This document shows positions 41,334-46,580 of a DNA stretch of 46,580 bases, one piece after another. Below the pieces are notes generated by a model. The model saw nothing but the letters and a program-made list of their open reading frames with translations. It made no database searches and was not told where the DNA came from. This DNA comes from an uncultured Candidatus Saccharibacteria bacterium (lineage in GTDB: Bacteria > Patescibacteriota > Saccharimonadia > Saccharimonadales > Saccharimonadaceae), in the NCBI GenBank assembly GCA_947367565.1, contig CANBEI010000003.1:1-46580 (forward strand). Reading direction: 5' to 3'. Every line of letters begins with the position of its first letter. Position 1 is the stretch's first letter. The translations under genes were made by a program, and so were the position numbers.

Positions 41334-42995
41334 CTATTCCGTGTATGGCGTGAACTCAAAGTCGAAGCCGACATATTTAGCGGGTTTGGCGTCGATGAAT
41401 TTCTTAATGTTGCGGTCGACAGTTTTGGAAAGTTCGGTGACGCGTTGGTCGGTACCAGTTTCGTCTTCGCTGGCGACGAGTGGAACGATGTAGTGATTTT
41501 TAGTCTTGACACTGGTGCAGTAGCGATCCTTTTTCATGGCGTTGCTACCATAGACGCTAGTGGCGCGCTGGAATTCGCGGAAGGCGTTACTGATGGTTTT
41601 GTCGCCGCAGCTGAGAATCCAGTCGATAATTTCGCGTTCGTTCATAGTATAGAGATCGTCGATTGTGAGATAATCATGAAGCTCCATGGATTTGATAATG
41701 TCAGCGTAGAACTGTAAGATAGCGCGGGCGTTGTTGCTGCGGTAATCTTCGAACATTGGAAGAGAATTCATAGTAAAGTCGCGGGCGACATCAAGATCGC
41801 GGAAGCCAAGCTCGTCGATATTGTTTTCGTTTTTCAAGACAGTAAGGTTGTCTGAAAAACGACGAACTTGATCGATATCCCAAGCGCCGTAGAGGAAGAG
41901 GCCGTTAGAAAGAGTGTATTCGAGGCGGTCAGCAGCAAGATTTGGTGCATCATTGTCGGCAAGTGGGAAGAGATGATAATCGGAAACTTCACCGGCGAGA
42001 ATGCCATCGCGCTTGAGTTGGCGCATGATAGCGCGGGAGTTGCGGATGATTTGGCTAGTGCGTTCTTCAGTTGACTCTTGAGTTTCGGAATCTCCGTTGA
42101 TGAAATCAAGTACGTGCTTGAAGGCGGGATTAGCAATGTCATGGAAAAGAGCGGCAAGAGTTTGTTTCTTGTCGTGGGTGAAGCGCCAGACGATAAGAGC
42201 GACACCGATGCTGTGGGCGAAGACAGTATTAGAATGTTCAAAACTATAGAGGCTGCTATATTCGATGCCGTTGACCATGCTGACGCCGCTGAGACGCTGT
42301 ATTTCTGGGGTAGCGATATAGCGTAGGAGCCAGGCTGGAAATTCTGGAGAAAGTACGCTAAGGTATTCGCGATGGGCCGGACTGAGGTTGTTGAGACAAC
42401 GTTTGCGGCAGCTGATGATGTTGATGGTTTTTTCGCCACTGCGCGGGCTAATGAAGAACTTTGGACGGGCGGTTGGGGCTGGTTCGGACGCGTTAGTGCT
42501 ATCGGAAGATTCATTTTCTTCGGTTTCATCGGTATCTTCTTCAAGATGAGTTTCGACGACGACATCTTCAACTGGAAGCGCAGCTTTTTTGCCAGTGGGG
42601 CGATCGTAAACATTGATCCAGCCTTGGTCGAGCCAGAATTTGATTTCTTCGTAGCAAGTCTGCTCAGTAGATGGCATTTGGAGGATGTCGATGTCGGTTT
42701 TTTTACCACGATTGAGATTACCAATGATGACATAAGATAGTTCGGCGAAGGCGCTTGGGCCAATGTAGCCGCCAATGTCATCTTTATCTTCGTTCATGAG
42801 GAAGAAAGCGTCGGCGCGGTCGAGATTTTGGTAGAACGAGGTGTAAATGTCAGTAAGGTTTTCGGCATAGTCGCCTTCGGTCGAGACGGAGCTAGGAAAG
42901 TCGATAACATCGTAGCCACGACCTTCAAAATACCCTCGCCAATAAGCGGCGCGTTCTTGGAGCTTGGAGCTGCCAGCAATAACTAATTTTTTCAT
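41334..42995 (-). CDS. fusion of nucleoside 2-deoxyribosyltransferase-like and HD phosphohydrolase domains (553 aa)
   Basis: Residues 1-~130 form a Rossmann-like domain (MKKLVIAGSSKLQERAAYWR; RADAFFLMNEDKDDIGGYIG; SAFAELSYVIIGN) that resembles nucleoside 2-deoxyribosyltransferase-type folds. An acidic linker (145-175) leads to an HD domain of the dGTPase/COG1078 type: IQRLSGVSMVNG (232-243), FEHSNTVFAHSIGVALIVWR with His254 and His261, and LAALFHDIANPAFKHVL with the His285-Asp286 pair. The C-terminal ~200 residues are helical. Such HD enzymes remove triphosphate from dNTPs. The N-terminal assignment is weaker than the HD one. Role may be nucleotide salvage or nucleotide-depleting defence. Single gene with its own terminator. 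Confidence 0.75.
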   Translation of the reverse strand: MKKLVIAGSSKLQERAAYWRGYFEGRGYDVIDFPSSVSTEGDYAENLTDIYTSFYQNLDRADAFFLMNEDKDDIGGYIGPSAFAELSYVIIGNLNRGKKTDIDILQMPSTEQTCYEEIKFWLDQGWINVYDRPTGKKAALPVEDVVVETHLEEDTDETEENESSDSTNASEPAPTARPKFFISPRSGEKTINIISCRKRCLNNLSPAHREYLSVLSPEFPAWLLRYIATPEIQRLSGVSMVNGIEYSSLYSFEHSNTVFAHSIGVALIVWRFTHDKKQTLAALFHDIANPAFKHVLDFINGDSETQESTEERTSQIIRNSRAIMRQLKRDGILAGEVSDYHLFPLADNDAPNLAADRLEYTLSNGLFLYGAWDIDQVRRFSDNLTVLKNENNIDELGFRDLDVARDFTMNSLPMFEDYRSNNARAILQFYADIIKSMELHDYLTIDDLYTMNEREIIDWILSCGDKTISNAFREFQRATSVYGSNAMKKDRYCTSVKTKNHYIVPLVASEDETGTDQRVTELSKTVDRNIKKFIDAKPAKYVGFDFEFTPYTE

Positions 42996-43146
42996 TTAAT
43001 CCTCGCGTTTATCTGATAACTCTTTGCGTAATTATAGCACGGATTATTGAGATGAGCAAGAGTAATATACTCTGTTACGGATAAGCGCAAGCGGTAAATG
43101 TGGGCGAGTATTGCGATTTTGAAAAGAGTTGTTGTATAATTAGGGA

Positions 43147-43563
43147 GTGGAAGACGAAAAAACTAAGAAGAAGCCAAAGTTAGAGTTTCGGGCGACTTGG
43201 CGAGAGATTACAAAGAAGCAGAAGCCGCTGATGGTGGCGATGTTGGCTCTCGCGGTGATGAGTGCGGTGCTTTTGGTGTTTACGCTTTTCACGCTACGAC
43301 CACAGAATACCGTCGTGATTGTGGGGTATGGTGATGTGTACGGCGAGATTGCGGGTTTGTCGGGTGGCTATCGGCGTGATAGCTGGATGAATATGTTGGC
43401 GTTCCCGCTACTCGCGGTGATTTTTGGGGTGGTACATAATTTCTTGACACTGAGGATTTATAAGAAATATGGTCGAGATTTAGCGTTGACGTTTGTGGGG
43501 ATGACGATGTTGCTGGTGGTGGCGACGGTAGTCGTGATTTTGCGATTAACAGGAGAGTGGTAA
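43147..43563 (+). CDS. small membrane protein upstream of GT2 (138 aa)
   Basis: GTG start 7 nt after TATAAT (leaderless). Basic N-terminus, then three membrane helices (PLMVAMLALAVMSAVLLVFT; WMNMLAFPLLAVIFGVVHNF; LTFVGMTMLLVVATVVVILR) with a small outer loop (VVIVGYGDVYGEIAGLSGGY). Its stop is directly adjacent to the ATG of the glycosyltransferase, so it is probably a partner of that enzyme. Family not recognised. Confidence 0.7.
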   Translation: MEDEKTKKKPKLEFRATWREITKKQKPLMVAMLALAVMSAVLLVFTLFTLRPQNTVVIVGYGDVYGEIAGLSGGYRRDSWMNMLAFPLLAVIFGVVHNFLTLRIYKKYGRDLALTFVGMTMLLVVATVVVILRLTGEW

Positions 43564-45207
43564 ATGCCTGTGTTGTCTCGGGCGAAGAAGGATTTGGAGT
43601 TGCCGCAAGGGAAGCGGACGCCGCTGTATCGGTTTTTTGAGATTTTGCCGGGTGCGTTGAGTTATATTGCGGTGATTGCGCTGTTTGTAGTGTCCTGGTT
43701 GAATCCGATGCTGGGAGCGATTTATGTGCTTATCGTAGTGGCGATTACGTTTGTGAAAGCGATTGCGACGGCGTTTCGGACGATTCAGGGATATGAGGTG
43801 ATGCAAAAGGCGGAACGAGTAAATTGGGCACAGCGGTTGGCGGACTTGGAGGATCCGCATGCAGCGTATGAGCGGTTGTATGATCGGAGTGACGATAGTT
43901 ATGGTTTGGCGGAACATGTGCAAAATTTGCGCTTAATGTCGACCGTAGAAGGGGATTCTGAACCGAAGCCGCATGAGATTTATCATGCGGTGATTATGGT
44001 GGCGTATAATGAGGGGTTGGAGACGCTGGTGCCGTCAGTTGAGGCAGTGCGAGACACGAGTTTTCCGAATGAGCGGATTATTTTTACTTTGGGCTATGAA
44101 GAGCGAGGTGGTGAGGCGATGGAGGCGAATGCGCAGGAGCTGAAACGGCGCTTTGAAGGGGTGTTTAAGGAATTCTTGCTAGTGAAACATCCGGCAGATG
44201 TAAAAGGCGAAATTGTGGGGAAGGGCCCGAATTTGACCTATGCGGGTGAGCATTTAGCGAAATATGTTGAAAAAGAACGCATACGGAAGGAAAATGTGAT
44301 TGTGACGTCGCTGGACAGCGACAACCGGATGAGCAAGAGATATTTGGATTATGTAGCGTATGAGTTTATCGTGCGCCCAGATCGACAGCATTATAGTTAT
44401 CAGCCGGTTTCGATTTTTACGAATAATATTTGGGAAGCGTCAGCGCCGATGCGGGTGGTGGCGATGTCGAATTCGTTTTTTAACGTGGTAAGTACGATGC
44501 GACCACATTTACTCAGGAATTTTGCGTCACATTCGCAGCCATTGGCGGCGCTTGAGGGGATGGATTTTTGGAGTAAGCGAACGATTGTGGAAGATGGGCA
44601 TCAGTATTGGCGCTCGTTGTTTTATTTTGAGGGGAAGTATAGTGTAGTGCCGATACACGTGCCGATTTATCAGGATGCGGTGATTTCGGAGACGTTTCGG
44701 GCGACGCTGAAGGCGCAATTCGTACAGCTTCGGCGGTGGGATTATGGCGCTAGCGATGTGGCGTATGTTGGGGTGAGACTGTTTGATAAGAAGCGGCGGC
44801 CAGGAATGAAGTTTGTGCCGTTGTTTGTAAAGTTTTGGCGGCTTTTGGATGGACATGTGACGTTGGCGATTATGGCGCCGATTGTGGCGTTTGGGGGCTG
44901 GGTGCCGATGTTGCTGAATCTGAGTTCGAGAGGGGTAGTGGCGTGGAGTTTGCCGAATGTGGTGGGGATGATACAGATGATAGCGATGTTGGGGATATTG
45001 GTAACAGTATTTATTTCGTTGAGGATGTTACCGCAACGCCCGGATGGGTTGAAACGAAGTAAGTTTGCGATGGTAGTGCAATGGGTGCTGTCGCCGGTGA
45101 TTGCGATTGCATATCAGAGTGTAGCGGCGTTTTATGCTCAGACGCGGTTGATGACGGGGAAGTATATGGAGAAGTTCGACGTCACGAAGAAGATTGTTAA
45201 ACACTAG
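43564..45207 (+). CDS. membrane glycosyltransferase, family 2 (547 aa)
   Basis: One or two helices near 30-60 (ALSYIAVIALFVVSWLNPML), then a GT2 domain: YHAVIMVAYNEGLETLVPSV, acidic donor-site residues in VIVTSLDSDNRMSKRYLDYV, and EGMDFWSKRTIVEDGHQYWR with the ED acid and QxxRW-like LRRWDYG further on. Three helices at the C-terminus (VTLAIMAPIVAFGGWVPMLL; VGMIQMIAMLGILVTVFISL). Architecture fits a processive or polyprenyl-linked polysaccharide synthase of the cell surface. Translationally coupled to the 138-aa gene. Confidence 0.85.
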   Translation: MPVLSRAKKDLELPQGKRTPLYRFFEILPGALSYIAVIALFVVSWLNPMLGAIYVLIVVAITFVKAIATAFRTIQGYEVMQKAERVNWAQRLADLEDPHAAYERLYDRSDDSYGLAEHVQNLRLMSTVEGDSEPKPHEIYHAVIMVAYNEGLETLVPSVEAVRDTSFPNERIIFTLGYEERGGEAMEANAQELKRRFEGVFKEFLLVKHPADVKGEIVGKGPNLTYAGEHLAKYVEKERIRKENVIVTSLDSDNRMSKRYLDYVAYEFIVRPDRQHYSYQPVSIFTNNIWEASAPMRVVAMSNSFFNVVSTMRPHLLRNFASHSQPLAALEGMDFWSKRTIVEDGHQYWRSLFYFEGKYSVVPIHVPIYQDAVISETFRATLKAQFVQLRRWDYGASDVAYVGVRLFDKKRRPGMKFVPLFVKFWRLLDGHVTLAIMAPIVAFGGWVPMLLNLSSRGVVAWSLPNVVGMIQMIAMLGILVTVFISLRMLPQRPDGLKRSKFAMVVQWVLSPVIAIAYQSVAAFYAQTRLMTGKYMEKFDVTKKIVKH

Positions 45208-45217
45208 AGTAGTGGTT

Positions 45218-46105
45218 TTAGCGGGTGGCGGGGTCGTAGATTTGGCGGGGAATGAGCGTCATTTGAAGTTTAGCGCTGGTCTGGTCGGGAGAGATTTCGA
45301 CGCTCGAGATGTAGGAGAGACTGCCACGATCAATGAGAATTTCGTATTGATTGTCGTAGGCGGTATCTGGGGAAAGCAAGCCAATAACTTCGTTGGCTTC
45401 GGCGGGGATGTGGTATTCAATAGCAATGTTGCATGATTTACGTAGTGGGTCGTCGAAGTCGTTGCGGTTGATGAAACTATGGTCTGAGGAGAGAGAAGTA
45501 CTGGTGAAACCGGTTTCGAGGAAGAGGTTGTTCTCGAGATTCGCAAGGTCGTTCAGAGAATTAATGCCGTAGCTAGAAAAGCTGTCAAGGTTAGTTCCGC
45601 GATGAGTAGTAAGGTCGATACCGGGGGCGGGTGCAGCCTGGATAGCATGGCGGATGTTCGCAATATCTTCTTCGGCGTTGGTGACTTTTTCTGGGGTTTG
45701 TTGACCGAGGGTGTCATAGTCCCACTGTCCGCGAGAAACTTGGTTGATGAGACGATAATTATAGCCAGAGTAACGCTTGAGGGCGGCTTTGTCTTCTGGA
45801 TTGAGACATGGGTCGATTAAATCGGCGTATTCGGTAGCGAAAGTACTGAGTTCAGCGGGCGAGGCGGGTTCATGGTAGTCACGGTGAAGCGCGGAGTTAA
45901 GGAAAGATTCAATATCAGCCATGCGCCCCTGACGCTCGATTTCGCGGAGATAGAAATTGCAGGTGCGATTGGGGCTCTTGGTGGGGATATTGATGGTTGG
46001 GGTGGAAGTTTCGCCTGCGAAAGGAACATCTATTTCAGGATGTTCCTGAGAGTTGATATCGGTTGTTGATTGGGACGGCTCAGACTCTGGATTTCTATTG
46101 GTCAT
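45218..46105 (-). CDS. ADP-ribosyltransferase, C3-exoenzyme-like (295 aa)
   Basis: The R-S-E fold is complete: Arg169 in LTTHRGTNLDS, the STS motif at 202-204 (FLETGFTSTSLSSD), and Gln253-Tyr-Glu255 in DNQYEILIDRGSLSY, closely matching the Gln-x-Glu loop of C3-type toxins (PF03496 family). AALKRYSGYNYRLINQ (107-122) is the helical segment that precedes the fold in these toxins. Gln-x-Glu members modify Asn/Gln or similar residues, while Glu-x-Glu members modify arginine. There is no Sec signal; the first ~45 residues are Pro/Ser/Thr-rich and disordered. TTATAAT lies ~8 nt upstream of ATG. Target may be in a host bacterium, a eukaryote or a phage; inference only. Confidence 0.88.
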   Translation of the reverse strand: MTNRNPESEPSQSTTDINSQEHPEIDVPFAGETSTPTINIPTKSPNRTCNFYLREIERQGRMADIESFLNSALHRDYHEPASPAELSTFATEYADLIDPCLNPEDKAALKRYSGYNYRLINQVSRGQWDYDTLGQQTPEKVTNAEEDIANIRHAIQAAPAPGIDLTTHRGTNLDSFSSYGINSLNDLANLENNLFLETGFTSTSLSSDHSFINRNDFDDPLRKSCNIAIEYHIPAEANEVIGLLSPDTAYDNQYEILIDRGSLSYISSVEISPDQTSAKLQMTLIPRQIYDPATR

Positions 46106-46119
46106 AGGGTGATTATAAC

Positions 46120-46332
46120 ATGCTTTTGGCTTTTGTCCGTAGCGGGTATATTGGTATTAGTTCTGGTTATGTTAATAATATAGGTAACTATGGCTACGGT
46201 TGGCCGCGTACTGTTAACTCGTCAACTAATGCTTACCGTTTGAACTTTGGTATTTCTAATATGAATCCGTCAAGTAGTGATAGTCGTTATATTGGTTTCC
46301 CCCTCCGCTGCCTCTACCCAGGTAGTGCCTAA
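46120..46332 (+). pseudogene. orphan FISUMP-type surface-domain cassette C3
   Basis: Begins TTGGCTTTTGTCCGTAGCGG only ~15 bp upstream of the ADP-ribosyltransferase start, divergent from it, so the cassette borders that gene's promoter. Reads LAFVRSG, NAYRLNF, MNPSSSDSRYIGFPLRCL then YPGSA-stop. The border DNA is identical to C1, the interior diverges at all codon positions. An ATG at 46120 exists but no ribosome site is seen. Confidence 0.65.
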
Positions 46333-46346
46333 TGGAGGGAAAGGAA

Positions 46347-46463
46347 GATGAGAAATAGCTATTTTCAGGATCCGCTTGACCCGTCCCGTCGTTACGGGCG
46401 GGTCTGCGTTTCGCTCGCTCCCCGTTGGTCGCGAAGAGTCCTGAGAAGTAGCTATTTCTCATC
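46347..46463. repeat. inverted-repeat element E3 between convergent cassettes C3 and C4
   Basis: GATGAGAAATAGCTATTTTC (46347-46366, continuing AGGA) pairs with 46439-46463 with one mismatch and one gap. Each arm is itself close to a GAGAAATAGCTATTTCTC palindrome. An inner hairpin, GACCCG-CCCGT/ACGGG-GGGTC, lies at 46378-46404. The arms are followed on their own strands by equivalent positions downstream of C3 and C4, so cassette plus arm is one repeated unit in opposite orientation. Confidence 0.75.
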
Positions 46464-46485
46464 CTCACTCTTTTCCTCACTGGTT

Positions 46486-46580
46486 CTAGTACGGGTAGCG
46501 GAGGGGGGAAACCGAGATAACGGTAATTCAGGTCGCTTTCTGAGGGATTAGTATTAGTAATATGCAAAAATAGCCCATAG
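46486..46580 (-). pseudogene. orphan FISUMP-type cassette C4, partial (continues past window), frameshifted
   Basis: Minus strand reads NPSESDLNYRYLGF and then goes out of frame because the border has six C (TTTCCCCCCTCCGC) where C1 and C3 have five. With five C it would end GFPLRYPY-stop at 46486. Only the 3' part is in the window. Faces cassette C3 across element E3. Confidence 0.6.

Noticed and set aside
46348..46551. 67-residue frame starting MRNSYFQ on the plus strand
   Set aside because: It is read through the inverted-repeat element E3; similar peptides arise from both arms because the arms are palindromic.
19817..46580. Diversity-generating retroelement explanation for the cassettes
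   Set aside because: No reverse transcriptase in the window, and differences between cassettes include third positions and non-adenine sites, which adenine-directed mutagenesis from one template would not give. A DGR elsewhere in the genome is not excluded.

Overview
The window looks like part of a small-genome Candidate Phyla Radiation bacterium, most likely Candidatus Saccharibacteria (TM7), from a gut or oral environment. This is inferred from gene content, not from a database search. The signs are compact housekeeping proteins, many start codons 5-10 nt downstream of a TATAAT box with no Shine-Dalgarno (leaderless), sortase and PEGA-type envelope proteins, large secreted proteins without annotation, and a bile-salt-hydrolase-like enzyme. 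The first ~730 bases differ: a LacI-type regulator fragment and an AraC-type HTH of Firmicutes character, the latter fused in frame to the end of topA.

Layout. 1-3350: lacI fragment, topA, a small coiled-coil gene. 3350-3950: two convincing minus-strand promoters, one driving an unidentified structured RNA. 3950-8150: dprA, a small secreted-looking or cytosolic unknown, pth, tRNA-Val, prfA, prmC. 8150-11780: a structured leader or ncRNA, an 840-residue membrane-anchored repeat protein, then a large structured RNA with six GACC-N4-GGTC hairpins. 11780-19490: YerB-like DUF3048 protein, gltX, an anchored low-complexity protein, PEGA protein, sortase, tRNA-Leu. 19480-25730: an inverted-repeat element, an orphan surface-protein cassette, a secreted 848-residue protein with its TPR-like partner, a YolD-like/Y-family polymerase pair, a frameshifted NUDIX gene. 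25730-31550: two ABC exporters, a YtrA-type GntR regulator, VanY peptidase, DUF6512 membrane protein. 31630-38820: GNAT, metK, GT4, CDP-alcohol transferase, MacB-like ABC exporter. 38980-46580: DUF308-like protein, inverted-repeat element and second cassette, bile-salt-hydrolase-like enzyme, deoxyribosyltransferase/HD fusion, GT2 pair, a C3-like ADP-ribosyltransferase, and two more cassettes facing each other.

The most interesting structure is a set of four orphan cassettes encoding only the C-terminal ~65 residues of a FISUMP-type surface domain. They have near-identical DNA at both borders (CTTTTGTCCGTAG at the start, CCTCCGCTGCCTCT at the end), divergent interiors, and sit flush against ordinary gene ends; three long inverted-repeat elements lie next to them. 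They look like silent donor copies for recombinational variation of an expressed gene outside the window.

Other points of note are a C11 tract placed between the -35 and -10 boxes of an ABC transporter promoter (possible phase variation), a GntR operator repeated in front of a second, distant ABC operon (a likely two-operon regulon), and the hairpin-array RNA.
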